Shown piece after piece: positions 24,477 through 32,654 of a stretch of 36,151 nucleotides of DNA. A program made the translations under genes and the position numbers. Under the pieces are notes generated by a model. The model was given only the letters and a program-made list of their open reading frames with translations, did no database searches and was not told the DNA's origin. Within the stretch, counting starts at the first letter, position 1; every line of letters starts with the position of its first letter. The stretch comes from Alphaproteobacteria bacterium (GTDB lineage Bacteria > Desulfobacterota > Binatia > UBA12015), in NCBI GenBank assembly GCA_017853315.1, contig JAFMJW010000011.1:1-36151 (forward strand), read 5' to 3'.

Positions 24477-27400
24477 TCAGGGAACCGGCGGGCAGGAGGC
24501 CGGGATCGGTGCGCCCTTCACGGAGTCGAAGCGAGCGGTCGTGTCCACGGTCGGGCTCGCCGCCGGCGCCTTCGCGCAGAGCGGCGGCGTGAAGCCGGTC
24601 CGCAGGCGGACCGCGACGGAGCCTTGCGGGGCGTTCGCGAGCGGCAGCAGCCCGGCGCCCTTGCCCTTCACCTGCAGCAGGCCGTTCTTCAGGACGATCG
24701 AGGAGATCGGCCCGGTCTTGCTCGCGAACTTGTAGCTCGGGGCGTCCGTCGTCCCGGCGCGCAGCCAGCCGCTCGCCGGCAGGTCGATCACCACCTTGTT
24801 CGTCTTTCCCTCGCCGTTGTAGATCGTGATCGATCCACCGTGGATCGACGGGTCGCCCGTGCCGAGAAGCGCGGGTGCGACCACGCCGCTCGCCACCGTG
24901 CCCGCGTTCTTCGACTTGAAGAGGAACGTCCGGGTCGACGGGTCGATCGGGGGAAGCGCGTCGTCGCGCAGCGCCATCGAGCCGGTCATGATGCGAATCG
25001 GCGGGACCGGCGTCGGCGTCGGCACGGCGGTCGGCGTCGGCGTCGCCGGCGGCACGGGCGTGGGTGTCGGCGTGGGGACCGGCGTCGGGGTCGGGGTCGG
25101 CGTCGCCGAGGGGGCCGGGGTGGGCGTCGGCGTCGCGGTCGGGGCCGGCGTGGGCGTTCCCGTGGGCACGGCCGTCGGCGTCGCGGTGGGTACCGGCGTC
25201 GCCGTCGGGGTGGGCGTCGGGGTGGGCGTCGGGGTGGGCGAAGGCGTCGCCGTCGGCACCGGGGTGGGCGACGGCGTCGCGGTGGGCTCGGGCGTCGGCG
25301 ACGGCGTGGGCGTCGGCGACGCGGCCGGGTTCGCGCCGGCGTCGAGCTCGTCGCGGTCGAGCACGCCGTCCTGGTCGCGGTCGGCGCCCGCGCGCGGCCC
25401 CGACCCGATCGGGACGGCCGTGTAGGTCAGCTCCTGCCCGGCCGTCGCCGCGAGTGCGCGGACCTGCGCCTCGGTGCGCACGTCGCCCGTGCGGTCCATC
25501 TGGAAACTGCCGTTCGCGAGACGGTAGCCGCCGCGCTGGACGCCGCCCACCACGCCCTTCACGATCACGTCGCACTCGCCCGCGGCGGCGCGCGCGACGA
25601 GCAGGTCGATGCGCGTTCCGACCGTGCCCGAGTTCGTCGAGTTGATCGTGATCTGCTGGCCCACGACCGGTGCCACGTTCGAGTCGATCGCGAACATGAA
25701 GTCCTGGAGCTGCGTGCGCTGGCTGGCCGTCAGCGAGAACACGGGAGCCTGGAGGAAGCGGATCAGCGTCGAGGTGCTGCCGTCGTGCATGAACCCGAAG
25801 CCGCGGATCTGGTCCCCCTGGTTCGTCTCGGCGCCCTGGGTCGACGTCGGGCCGACCATCCCGAACATGCCCACCTTGGTGTACATGTTGCGCAGGTGGG
25901 CGATCTTGAACTCCTGCGTCTCGCCCTCGAAGGAAGCCTTGCCGTTCGCGCCGAAGTGCTTGTTCGCCGGGTCGAGCTCGTGGCAGGCGTTGCAGGTGAT
26001 CCCGACGCCGGTTCCGAGCCCGCCTCCGTCGGCCAGCGTGTTGAAGTACACGGTGCGGCCGTTGGCCTGCGACGTGGTGAGGCTGTTGTCGAGGTTGCGG
26101 ATGGGATTCGGCGGGTAGACCGTCGTCAGGATGAAGTCCGTGTAGGCCTGCATCTCCGACGTCGCGAGCGTCGTTCCGCGGCCGAGCAGGCTCACGAACG
26201 CGCCGTTGAACTGCTTGAACGCGAGGTCCTCGTCCATCGGCGCGTCGAAGCCGCCGTTGCGGTCGCCGCGCCAGTGCATCGGGCCCGCGCCGACCATGCC
26301 GCGCAGGCTCTGCGTGGTCATGGGACCCTTCAGCGGGTTGAACTCCGCGGGGCTCGTGAACGGCGGGATCGTGAAGACGGCGGGATTCAGGTCCGTGCCG
26401 GTCGCGTCGGGGTTGCCGAGGTCCCAGGCGAGGCTGTCGAGGTCGCCGAAGACGTGGCAACTCGCGCACGACGCCTCGCCGTTCGCCGAGGAGACGGTCG
26501 CGTCGTAGAGGAACGGACGGCCGTTCACGATCTTCGCCGGCTCCGGGTTGTGCAGGACGACCTTCTGCTGCTCGACGAAGGTCTGCAGGTTCACGACCGA
26601 GATCGAGTCGTCGAGCCGGTTCATCACGTAGAGGCGCTGGCGCGACTCGTCGAGCGCGAGGCCGGTCGGTCCCTTGCCCGAGATCGGCAGGTGGTCGGTC
26701 GCCGACGGCGTGAAGGTGTCGCCTTCGAGTTGCGACGCCGAGAACACGCCGACCGTGTTCGAGCTGAAGGCCGCCACGTAGACGGTCGTGCCGTCGGAGG
26801 AGACGGCGATCCCGACCGGCGTCGAGAGGCTCTTCTCCTTCGTGTCCGCGGGGAAGGGGTCGCCGCGGTTCGGCAGCTTGGAATAGTCGATGTGCTTGTT
26901 GAGCCGCCGCGGCAGCACGTTCGTGCCCGACAGGACGGTCACGCGCGCCTCGTGGAGGTGACCTTGCACGGTGGTCGCGGTCGCGCCGTCGCGGTTGAGC
27001 GTGCCGTCGCCCTCGAAGCGCACCTCGTTGTGGGCCTCGGTGTTCGTGACGTAGATCTTCCCGCTCACCGGGTTCACGGCCATGTTGAAGAGGATCGTGC
27101 CCACGTGGGCGAAGCGGGTCGATACGCCGCCCTCGACCGGAGTGGTCGCCGAGGCGTCGATCTTGAAGACGTCGTAGTCGGGCAGCGTGAACCGGACGGC
27201 GTTGCTCCAGTTGCGGCCGAGCTGGTCCTCGAAGCGGCCGTTCGCGCGGTTCAAGCGGACGATCAGGCCGGTCTCCGGGCCGCCGAGCCCGAGCGACCCG
27301 TCGTCGATCGAGTTGGGCGCGGGCAGGCCGCCGGGGACGGAGACGCCGAACACGGAGCAGGAGGAGGCACCGGCGCCGCCGTCGCAGACCGCGTTCTCCG

Positions 27401-28085
27401 GCACCGTCGTGGTCTCGTTGCCGGAGTGGAAGATCGCGGCGTAGACGGTGTTGCCGTCCGCGCTCTTCGCGAGCGCGCGCGGCGTGTCGCCGAACAGGAA
27501 GACGTTCGTGATCGGGCGCACGACCAGCGTGCTGCCGAGGTTGGCCGCGTCGTACACCTGCACGACCGCGCGCGGCGTACCCGCCGTGGCCCCGTTGAAG
27601 GCGACCGCGGTGCCGCTCTGGTCGACGCAGTTCTGCCCGCGTCGAGCGGTGCTGACGAAGGCCCGGTTGCCGCCGGTGCCGGCGAAGACGATGTCGCGAG
27701 GCTCGTCGCAGGTGAGGATCGTGCGCACGACGCGGGGTGGGCTCGAGGAGACGTCGACCACGCTGATCGAGTCGGAGAGGTGGTTCACCACCCAGACTTC
27801 CGACGCGTTGCGTGCGGCGACCGCGACCGGGTCGAGCCCGACCTGCACCGACGAGCTCCAGGTGAGGGCGCCGTCGGAGCCGATCGTGAAGATCTCGAGG
27901 CGGGAGTCCGGGGTATTGACGGCGAAGAGCTTCGAGCCGTCGGGCGAGAGCGCGATCGGGCGGACGTGCCCGGTGGTCTCGAAGTTCGTGTAGCTCTCGG
28001 CGGCCCGGGTCGATTTCGGCAGCGACGCCAGCGCGAGAACGGCGAGCAGCGTCGGCAGGACGACGCGAGATCCGAGACGTCGCAT
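24477..28085 (-). CDS. exported YVTN beta-propeller / di-heme cytochrome-peroxidase-like fusion protein, 1202 aa
   Basis: Signal peptide (residues 1-29, ending PKSTRA). Residues 30-530 form a beta-propeller of YVTN/SMP-30-like blades ([56 protein letters not shown]). Then a cytochrome region with two heme-binding CxxCH sites, CASCH at about 540 and CNACH at 698, followed by [13 protein letters not shown] and [15 protein letters not shown], the pattern of the MauG/cytochrome c peroxidase family. A Thr/Pro-rich linker (about 920-1028) leads to a 170-residue C-terminal module. It should act in the periplasm or at the surface in electron transfer, peroxide handling or oxidative maturation. ATG 28085 has AGGAGA ten bases upstream. 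Confidence 0.9.
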   Translation of the reverse strand: MRRLGSRVVLPTLLAVLALASLPKSTRAAESYTNFETTGHVRPIALSPDGSKLFAVNTPDSRLEIFTIGSDGALTWSSSVQVGLDPVAVAARNASEVWVVNHLSDSISVVDVSSSPPRVVRTILTCDEPRDIVFAGTGGNRAFVSTARRGQNCVDQSGTAVAFNGATAGTPRAVVQVYDAANLGSTLVVRPITNVFLFGDTPRALAKSADGNTVYAAIFHSGNETTTVPENAVCDGGAGASSCSVFGVSVPGGLPAPNSIDDGSLGLGGPETGLIVRLNRANGRFEDQLGRNWSNAVRFTLPDYDVFKIDASATTPVEGGVSTRFAHVGTILFNMAVNPVSGKIYVTNTEAHNEVRFEGDGTLNRDGATATTVQGHLHEARVTVLSGTNVLPRRLNKHIDYSKLPNRGDPFPADTKEKSLSTPVGIAVSSDGTTVYVAAFSSNTVGVFSASQLEGDTFTPSATDHLPISGKGPTGLALDESRQRLYVMNRLDDSISVVNLQTFVEQQKVVLHNPEPAKIVNGRPFLYDATVSSANGEASCASCHVFGDLDSLAWDLGNPDATGTDLNPAVFTIPPFTSPAEFNPLKGPMTTQSLRGMVGAGPMHWRGDRNGGFDAPMDEDLAFKQFNGAFVSLLGRGTTLATSEMQAYTDFILTTVYPPNPIRNLDNSLTTSQANGRTVYFNTLADGGGLGTGVGITCNACHELDPANKHFGANGKASFEGETQEFKIAHLRNMYTKVGMFGMVGPTSTQGAETNQGDQIRGFGFMHDGSTSTLIRFLQAPVFSLTASQRTQLQDFMFAIDSNVAPVVGQQITINSTNSGTVGTRIDLLVARAAAGECDVIVKGVVGGVQRGGYRLANGSFQMDRTGDVRTEAQVRALAATAGQELTYTAVPIGSGPRAGADRDQDGVLDRDELDAGANPAASPTPTPSPTPEPTATPSPTPVPTATPSPTPTPTPTPTPTATPVPTATPTAVPTGTPTPAPTATPTPTPAPSATPTPTPTPVPTPTPTPVPPATPTPTAVPTPTPVPPIRIMTGSMALRDDALPPIDPSTRTFLFKSKNAGTVASGVVAPALLGTGDPSIHGGSITIYNGEGKTNKVVIDLPASGWLRAGTTDAPSYKFASKTGPISSIVLKNGLLQVKGKGAGLLPLANAPQGSVAVRLRTGFTPPLCAKAPAASPTVDTTARFDSVKGAPIPASCPPVP
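25002..25330 (-). repeat. low-complexity Thr/Pro linker-coding repeat
   Basis: About 108 codons are almost only Thr, Pro, Ala, Val, Ser (units such as [12 protein letters not shown]), giving a short-period GC repeat. It separates the cytochrome region from the C-terminal module and would form an extended, protease-resistant linker. Such a tract is prone to slippage. Confidence 0.9.
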
Positions 28086-28270
28086 GACGGGGTCTTCTCC
28101 TGCGCCCGGGTGGATCCCCCCCGGATGCCACGCGGGACGCATGGGACGAGACGTAACCCCGCAATCCCGGCCTGCACAAGATGGATTCGGACGGTCGCCC
28201 GACCCGTCGGTCGGCGTCTTCCCCGGGCCGGTCGCGCCCGGCCGGGCCGGCCCGGGCTCGATCCCCGGCA

Positions 28271-28293
28271 GGGCGGGCGGTATACCCCCGCCC
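28271..28293. promoter_or_regulatory. inverted repeat upstream of the SDR gene (possible operator)
   Basis: GGGCGGG, one bulged C, then the palindrome GGTATACC, then CCCGCCC. It ends five bases before the SDR ribosome site and has no loop, so it suits a DNA-bound dimer better than an RNA hairpin. It lies in the 229-base divergent region between the cytochrome/propeller and SDR genes. Confidence 0.45.
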
Positions 28294-28297
28294 CTAG

Positions 28298-28305
28298 AAG
28301 GAGGA
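28298..28305 (+). promoter_or_regulatory. strong ribosome binding site of the SDR gene
   Basis: AAGGAGGA with a nine-base spacer to ATG 28315. It is the best Shine-Dalgarno in the window and fixes the start. Confidence 0.85.
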
Positions 28306-28314
28306 ACCCAGACC

Positions 28315-29220
28315 ATGTCCGACATTCGATTCGACGGCCGCGTGGCCCTGATCACCGGCGCTGGCGGCGGCCTCGGCAAGACCTACGCTCTCGAGCTCGC
28401 CCGCCGCGGCGCCCGCATCGTCGTGAACGACCTCGGCGGCAAGCCCGACGGCACCGGGGCGAGCCACAGCATGGCCGACCAGGTGGTCGCCGAGATCGAG
28501 AAGGCCGGCGGCCAGGCGATCGCCAACCACGACTCGGTCGCGACCCCCGAGGGCGGCGAGGCGATGGTCAAGGCCGCGATCGACAAGTGGGGCCAGATCG
28601 ACATCGTCATCAACAACGCGGGCATCCTGCGCGACAAGACGTTCGCGAAGCTCACGCCCGAGGATCTCGGGCTCGTCCTCGACGTCCACCTGAAGGGCGC
28701 GTTCTACGTCTCGCAGCCGGCCTTCCGCGCGATGAAGGACAAGGGCTACGGCCGCTTCGTCTTCACCTCGTCGGGCGCGGGCATCTTCGGCAACTTCGGC
28801 CAGACCAACTACGGCGCGGCGAAGATGGGTCTCGTCGGGCTCATGCACGTGCTCGCGGTCGAGGGCCAGAAGTACAACATCCGCTCGAACGCGATCGCGC
28901 CGACCGCGCGCACGCGCATGACCGAGGACCTGCTCGGCCCGCTGGCGCCGCTGCTCGAGCCGGAGACCGTCACGCCGCTCGTCGTCTACCTGTGCTCCGA
29001 GGGCTGCGAGGTGAACCACGAGATCTTCTCGGTCGGCGGCGGGCGCTACGCGCGCGTCTTCCTCGGGCTCGCCCCGGGCTGGATCGCCGATCGCGGCGCG
29101 AAGGTCGCGGCCGAGGACATCGCCTCGCACCTCGGCCAGATCCGCGACCCGAACGGCTACGTGATCCCCGAGAACATCGGCGACGAGCTGCGGATTCTCG
29201 CCAAGGCCCTCAAGGCTTGA
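28315..29220 (+). CDS. short-chain dehydrogenase, 17beta-HSD4/MFE-2-like, 301 aa
   Basis: A Rossmann-fold oxidoreductase. Cofactor motif [20 protein letters not shown] at 14-33, VVNDLGG, then [19 protein letters not shown]. The catalytic set is Ser152/153 in [20 protein letters not shown], Tyr166 and Lys170. NDLGG and GILRD together with [12 protein letters not shown] and [20 protein letters not shown] mark the (3R)-hydroxyacyl-CoA dehydrogenase branch related to peroxisomal multifunctional enzyme 2. It likely oxidises a hydroxyacyl-CoA or steroid side-chain intermediate with NAD. It is not fused to a hydratase domain and none is adjacent. The next gene starts as TTGA over its stop. Confidence 0.93.
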   Translation: MSDIRFDGRVALITGAGGGLGKTYALELARRGARIVVNDLGGKPDGTGASHSMADQVVAEIEKAGGQAIANHDSVATPEGGEAMVKAAIDKWGQIDIVINNAGILRDKTFAKLTPEDLGLVLDVHLKGAFYVSQPAFRAMKDKGYGRFVFTSSGAGIFGNFGQTNYGAAKMGLVGLMHVLAVEGQKYNIRSNAIAPTARTRMTEDLLGPLAPLLEPETVTPLVVYLCSEGCEVNHEIFSVGGGRYARVFLGLAPGWIADRGAKVAAEDIASHLGQIRDPNGYVIPENIGDELRILAKALKA

Positions 29221-29666
29221 ACGGCCCGGGCTTTCGTTCGCGGGTCGCGGCGCTCCTCGGCGCCGCGACCCTGTTCGCCCTCGCGATCGCCGGGCCGGCC
29301 CGCGCCGACTCGGCGGGGGACGCCGCCGTGAAGGCCTCCACGCCCGAGCAGCGGGCGACGCTCCAGACCGACTGGATGCGCGGCAAGCTCGGGCTCTCGC
29401 CCGACGTCGCGGCGAAGGTGGCCGAGATCAACCTCGACACCGCCCGCAAGATGGACCCCGTCCTCAAGGGCGACGGAAACGTGCTGTCGCGCTACGCGCA
29501 GGGCGAGTCCATCCAGAAGGGGCGGGACGCGGCGCTTCGAGCCGTCCTCGCCCCGGAGCAATTCCAGGCCTTCGAGTCGTCGAAGGACGAGATGAAGCAG
29601 AAGGTCGAGGCCGCTCTCGAGGCGAAGGCGGCGTCGGCCGGCGGATCCGCTCCCGCGACGAAGTGA
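29217..29666 (+). CDS. small exported Spy/CpxP-like protein, 149 aa
   Basis: A signal peptide (SRVAALLGAATLFALAIAG, ending ARA before Asp) precedes a roughly 120-residue helical protein. The segment LGLSPDVAAKVAEINLDTARK with RDAALRAVLAPEQFQAFES resembles the paired helices of Spy/CpxP-like and related periplasmic proteins (LTxxQ-type: first helix ...L.LSP..A.KV..I, later ...L.PEQ). The similarity is weak and the function is open; a chaperone or envelope-stress role would fit. The start is a TTG at 29217 overlapping the SDR stop (TTGA); no other start would retain the signal peptide. Confidence 0.75.
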   Translation: MNGPGFRSRVAALLGAATLFALAIAGPARADSAGDAAVKASTPEQRATLQTDWMRGKLGLSPDVAAKVAEINLDTARKMDPVLKGDGNVLSRYAQGESIQKGRDAALRAVLAPEQFQAFESSKDEMKQKVEAALEAKAASAGGSAPATK

Positions 29667-29679
29667 GCGGCCGCTCTCC

Positions 29680-29943
29680 TCAGGACGAGGAGTCGATCCC
29701 GTCGCAGCGGGCGCAGGCCTGGAGCCCGCAGCTCGGGCCCGTCGCGTCGAACGAGGCGCAGCCGAACTTCTCGGCGATCCGGCGGCACTCCTCCGGGCTC
29801 GCGTTGATCGAGATGTAGCCGGCGCAGCCGTTTCCGTTGCCGCAGCCGGCGAGGGCGACGAGCAACGCCGCGATCGCGAGGATCCGGGGGAAGTTCGGGG
29901 CCGGCGCTCCGGCCGTGTCGAAGGGGGTCATGGCGCGAGCCAT
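29680..29943 (-). CDS. small Cys-rich lipoprotein, 87 aa
   Basis: The N-terminal signal ends in a lipobox, ALLVALAGC, so the protein should be lipidated and membrane-anchored. The mature part of about 50 residues holds six cysteines (GCAGYISINASPEEC, KFGCASF, PSCGLQACARC), probably disulfide-bonded. CGLQACARC could also bind a metal. ATG 29943 gives the longer N-terminus; ATG 29931 is possible. I recognise no family. It is convergent with the Spy-like gene (13 bases between stops) and divergent from the TerB-like gene. Confidence 0.7.
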   Translation of the reverse strand: MARAMTPFDTAGAPAPNFPRILAIAALLVALAGCGNGNGCAGYISINASPEECRRIAEKFGCASFDATGPSCGLQACARCDGIDSSS

Positions 29944-30009
29944 AGCACCCCGCCGCGGGCTTGTTCCCGTCGCGCCCGCCTGCGAACATCCTCGCCTCGG
30001 GAGGACACC

Positions 30010-30576
30010 ATGAGCGACTCGTTCGAACGCCGCCGGCAGGCCCTGGAAGAGGAATTCTTCAAGAAGCAGAACCAGGCTCTGCTGGAGAAGCTGCGCGACC
30101 AGATGGAGACGTCGCAGCCGAAGGCCGTCCTCTCCAAAATCACCGGCATCTCCGACGCCAAGGTCCTCGACACGCTGGTCGCCCTCCACGTGAACCACGA
30201 GACGCTGGCGGCCTTCGCCCTCTACCCGCTGGTCGAGGTGGCCTGGGCCGACGGGCGCGTCGACGACCGCGAGCGGGAAGCACTGCTCGCGGCCGCGGCC
30301 GAGCAGGGGATCGAGCCCGGGACCGCCGTGCACGACGCCTTCGAGCGGCTGCTCCGCGACGAGCCGACGCCCGCGGTCCGCGAAGCGTGGCACGCGTGGG
30401 CCAGGGCGCTGCGCGAGCGGGTCGAGCCGGCCGACGCGGCGAAGATCGCGACCAGCCTCTCGTCCCAGGCGCGCGCGGTCGCCGAGGCGAGCGGCGGGTT
30501 CCTCGGCATCGGGCGACGGGTGAACGACCGCGAGCAGGTCGTGATCGACGGGATCGACAAGGCCTTCCGCGCCTGA
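30010..30576 (+). CDS. TerB-like helical protein, 188 aa
   Basis: All-helical, acidic and basic charged. The middle (residues 65-120) holds LYPLVEVAWADGRVDDREREALLAAAAEQG, the TerB-type signature in which an acidic loop (ADGRVDDRE) can bind a divalent metal. The N-terminal 40 residues are probably coiled-coil (RRRQALEEEFFKKQNQALLEKL). No signal peptide or membrane helix, so cytoplasmic. TerB-domain proteins appear in tellurite and stress-related loci, often with membrane partners; the adjacent membrane protein gene at 30604 is convergent. GGGAGG lies five bases before the ATG, giving a clear start. Confidence 0.75.
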   Translation: MSDSFERRRQALEEEFFKKQNQALLEKLRDQMETSQPKAVLSKITGISDAKVLDTLVALHVNHETLAAFALYPLVEVAWADGRVDDREREALLAAAAEQGIEPGTAVHDAFERLLRDEPTPAVREAWHAWARALRERVEPADAAKIATSLSSQARAVAEASGGFLGIGRRVNDREQVVIDGIDKAFRA

Positions 30577-30603
30577 GGGTGCGGCGTCTCCCGTCGCCGG
30601 CCG

Positions 30604-31215
30604 TCAGCTGCCCCGGGCCTTCGCCTCGGACCGCTCCTGCCAGCGTCGCACGATCGACGGCAGGACCATCATGAAGACGAGCATGCCGCCCACCGTCCAG
30701 CGCTCGTCGCCCAGCACGTCGTTCAGCCAGAGCGTCGAGACCATCAGCACCGCGAAGTAGAACATGTCGCCGGTGATGGCGATCGCCCATCCCGGGAGGA
30801 AGCCGTGCCCCGCGGCGTGCGCGGCCGCGCGGCCCGTCATCGGGTCGACGCCGAAGGCGATCAGGATGAGCGCGAGCGGTCCGCCCCTGGTCCCGTAGCG
30901 CGCGGTCGTCTGGCGGATCACCTGGCGGATCGCGGCCGAGACCCGGCCGAGCAGCGGGATCGAGCGTCCCGCGAGCAGCACGAACCGGAGGATCGGCTCG
31001 AAGGTGCACGCGAGGATCACGTCCGACACGAAGTAGAGCGCCATCATCGCCGGCCAGGCGATGCCGCGGTCCCGCGCGAGCAGGACCCCGGCCGGGATGC
31101 CGCCCCCGATCGGGACGAGGAAGAGCAGGAGCACCCCCGAGGCCCCGGCGGGCCAGCCGTGGGGGATCGGGGCGGTCGGGTCGAGCAGGGCTCGCTGGAG
31201 CTCGTCGGGGTTCAT
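30604..31215 (-). CDS. integral membrane protein of unknown function, 203 aa
   Basis: About four to five hydrophobic helices: SGVLLLFLVPIGGGIPAGVLL, WPAMMALYFVSDVILACTF, GPLALILIAFGVDPM, WAIAITGDMFYFAVLMVSTLWL and GGMLVFMMVLPSIV. The short cytosolic loop is basic (RQVIRQTTARYGTRG) and the C-terminus charged (RRWQERSEAKARG). The layout recalls small multidrug-export-like or DedA-like proteins but I cannot assign it. ATG 31215 is preferred; a start at 31299 would add 28 Ser/Pro-rich residues into the divergent promoter region. Confidence 0.72.
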   Translation of the reverse strand: MNPDELQRALLDPTAPIPHGWPAGASGVLLLFLVPIGGGIPAGVLLARDRGIAWPAMMALYFVSDVILACTFEPILRFVLLAGRSIPLLGRVSAAIRQVIRQTTARYGTRGGPLALILIAFGVDPMTGRAAAHAAGHGFLPGWAIAITGDMFYFAVLMVSTLWLNDVLGDERWTVGGMLVFMMVLPSIVRRWQERSEAKARGS

Positions 31216-31228
31216 CGGGATCCGGATC

Positions 31229-31245
31229 GGTCCCGAAACGGGACC
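31229..31245. promoter_or_regulatory. inverted repeat in the divergent region (possible operator)
   Basis: GGTCCCG, AAA, CGGGACC: 7-bp perfect arms. It lies just upstream of the membrane-protein ATG and 105 bases upstream of the repeat-protein gene. It could be an operator for either gene. Confidence 0.4.
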
Positions 31246-31349
31246 TGCCGATCCTACAGGGCTCGAAGAGGGCCCGCGACCGGACGGGCGAGAGGGCAAC
31301 CGTTGGCTGCGGCGTCTGTTTCAACGGGTCAGCCGAAAGGAGCCGATCG

Positions 31350-31784
31350 ATGGAAGTCTCGAAGATCCTCCGCGCGGGTGCGCTCGCGGCCGCCTTGCTC
31401 TCCGCCGTCGCGGTTCCCTGCCCCGCGCGGGCCGGGGACTCCTGCCGTCCGAACGTGTTCGGCGGCGAGGACTGCCGCTCGAGCGACGGCAAGCAAAGCT
31501 GGAGCTCGCGACCGAACGTGTTCGGCGGCCGCGACACCACCTACTCGGACGGCACCCGCACGACGTCTCGGCCGAACGTGTTCGGCGGCGAGAACGTCGA
31601 GGGGCCTCGCGGCCAGATCTCCTCGAGCCGCCCCAACGTGTTCGGCGGCCGGGACTACACGCTGCCGAACGGCAAGAGCGCGAGCTCGCGACCCAACGTC
31701 TTCGGCGGGCAGGACTACCGGGGGCCCGGCGGGCACACGGTCACCTGCCGCCCGAACGTGTTCGGCGGCCAGGACTGCAACTAG
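31350..31784 (+). CDS. secreted RPNVFGG-repeat protein, 144 aa
   Basis: A signal peptide (residues 1-28, ending PARA) is followed by six units starting RPNVFGG at residues 33, 54, 74, 94, 114 and 134, so the period is 20 residues after a first one of 21. Each full unit reads RPNVFGGx(D/N) followed by a Gly-containing turn 14 residues in (SDG, SDG, PRG, PNG, PGG) and Ser/Thr. The first and last units are bracketed by cysteines: CRPNVFGGEDC and CRPNVFGGQDC. Likely a repetitive beta-hairpin or beta-solenoid in the periplasm or on the surface. AAAGGAG lies seven bases before ATG 31350. Function unknown. Confidence 0.85.
   Translation: MEVSKILRAGALAAALLSAVAVPCPARAGDSCRPNVFGGEDCRSSDGKQSWSSRPNVFGGRDTTYSDGTRTTSRPNVFGGENVEGPRGQISSSRPNVFGGRDYTLPNGKSASSRPNVFGGQDYRGPGGHTVTCRPNVFGGQDCN
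31446..31781 (+). repeat. six tandem 60-base coding repeats (RPNVFGG units)
   Basis: A core of about 20 bases, cgnCCGAACGTGTTCGGCGG, recurs every 60 bases (first interval 63). Spacers between differ in sequence but keep the reading frame and the Gly turn. Near-identity of the cores at third positions suggests recent expansion or gene conversion. Confidence 0.85.
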
Positions 31785-31822
31785 GCCGAAGCCCGCGGGC
31801 ACGGCCGTCGTCGGGCCCGCGG

Positions 31823-31851
31823 TTGACATCGCGGCCGCGTGCGCCTTCGAT
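31823..31851 (+). promoter_or_regulatory. sigma-70-type promoter, likely leaderless
   Basis: A perfect TTGACA, 17-base spacer and TTCGAT (3/6 at -10). The start site would be near 31858, next to GTG 31859. Best -35 box in the window. Confidence 0.55.
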
Positions 31852-31858
31852 CCGGTGC

Positions 31859-32590
31859 GTGGCGGGTGTGCGCGCCGACGCGGAGGCAGTGACGACGGAG
31901 GTGCCCGGGCGCACGCCCTGGCACGCGCGGCTCCTGCTCGTGCGCCCCGCGCGGGTGCGGTCCACGCTTTCGGCGCTGCGCCGGTCGGGCCTCGTCGAGG
32001 AGGTGCCGAACCTCTGGCAGGTCGAAGTCGGCGTGATCCGCATGCTCCACCGCATCGCGTTCCGGCCCGGCACGATCGGCACCGCGGTCGAAGGCTCGGT
32101 GCGTGACGACCGGTGGGCGCGGCTGCTCGAGAATCGGCTCCTGCGGCTTCCGTTCCTGCTGCGGGAGGGCTCGATCGCGCCGTGGGACCTCTCGGGGCTC
32201 GCGAGCAGCCCCGATCGGATCGAGCGCCACCTGCTCGGAACCCACCACGACCGCAGCCAGTCGTCGTACGACCTCGAGCTCCTGTCGATCCACCCGGGAC
32301 GACTCGAACGGCTGGCTCGCCGGGTGCGCGCGGTGGTCGACGGCAGCGATCCGCGGCACCGGCTCCTGCGCAACCTCTGCGTCTACGACGGCTACCACGA
32401 GCGGCTGCTCTCGAACGTGGAGGGCTGGCTCCGCGGGCGTCCGCTCGGGACCGCGGAGGCGAGCGATCCCGACGTGTGCTTCGCCGCGCACCTGCGCTGG
32501 TGCGCGCGCCAGCCGGCCACGCCTCGCGAGACCTGGCGCGCGTGGCGCGAGGGGCGTCTCGACCTGGGAGCGACCTCCGTCCCGGCGTGA
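31859..32590 (+). CDS. conserved-looking protein of unknown function, 243 aa
   Basis: Unrecognised. It is soluble, without a signal peptide, rich in Arg, Leu and His. Visible pieces are WHARLLLVRPARVRSTLSAL, VPNLWQVEVGVIRMLHRIAF, LLENRLLRLPFLLREGSIA, YDLELLSIHPGRLERLARRV and WCARQPATPRETWRAW. The pattern is mostly helical. GTG 31859 is chosen since a TTGACA promoter would start transcription at about 31858 (leaderless); GTG 31868, 31889 and 31901 are also in frame, and the first residues before TPWHARL are not needed for any motif. The 3' end meets a long hairpin shared with the convergent gene. Confidence 0.65.
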   Translation: MAGVRADAEAVTTEVPGRTPWHARLLLVRPARVRSTLSALRRSGLVEEVPNLWQVEVGVIRMLHRIAFRPGTIGTAVEGSVRDDRWARLLENRLLRLPFLLREGSIAPWDLSGLASSPDRIERHLLGTHHDRSQSSYDLELLSIHPGRLERLARRVRAVVDGSDPRHRLLRNLCVYDGYHERLLSNVEGWLRGRPLGTAEASDPDVCFAAHLRWCARQPATPRETWRAWREGRLDLGATSVPA

Positions 32591-32602
32591 TCCCCGGGCC
32601 GC

Positions 32603-32648
32603 TCCCGCGATGCCGCGGCTCTCTCGCGGAGAGCCGCCGTTCGCGGGA
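32603..32648. terminator. nested hairpin between convergent genes
   Basis: Outer TCCCGCGA/TCGCGGGA (8 bp) encloses an inner perfect 9-bp stem GCGGCTCTC/GAGAGCCGC with loop TCGCG. It lies between stops at 32590 (plus) and 32655 (minus) and reads as a hairpin on both strands. It lacks U-runs, so a two-way transcript end is plausible but not canonical. Confidence 0.5.
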
Positions 32649-32654
32649 TCCCGG

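Noticed and set aside
25002-25330. Short-period GC repeat resembling a satellite or origin iteron array
   Set aside because: It encodes the Thr/Pro linker in frame; the repeat follows codon composition.
23376-29666. A plus-strand open frame of more than 2,000 codons, antisense to the LLM and cytochrome/propeller genes
   Set aside because: Its product is Arg/Ala/Gly-rich without domains, and stop codons are rare in this frame simply because of high GC. Only its last part (from 29217) is a real gene.
31446-31781. CRISPR-like pattern: roughly 21-base near-identical repeats with about 39-base variable spacers
   Set aside because: All units are in frame inside a protein with signal peptide and ribosome site; the spacers keep the frame and a Gly turn. 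There are no cas genes.
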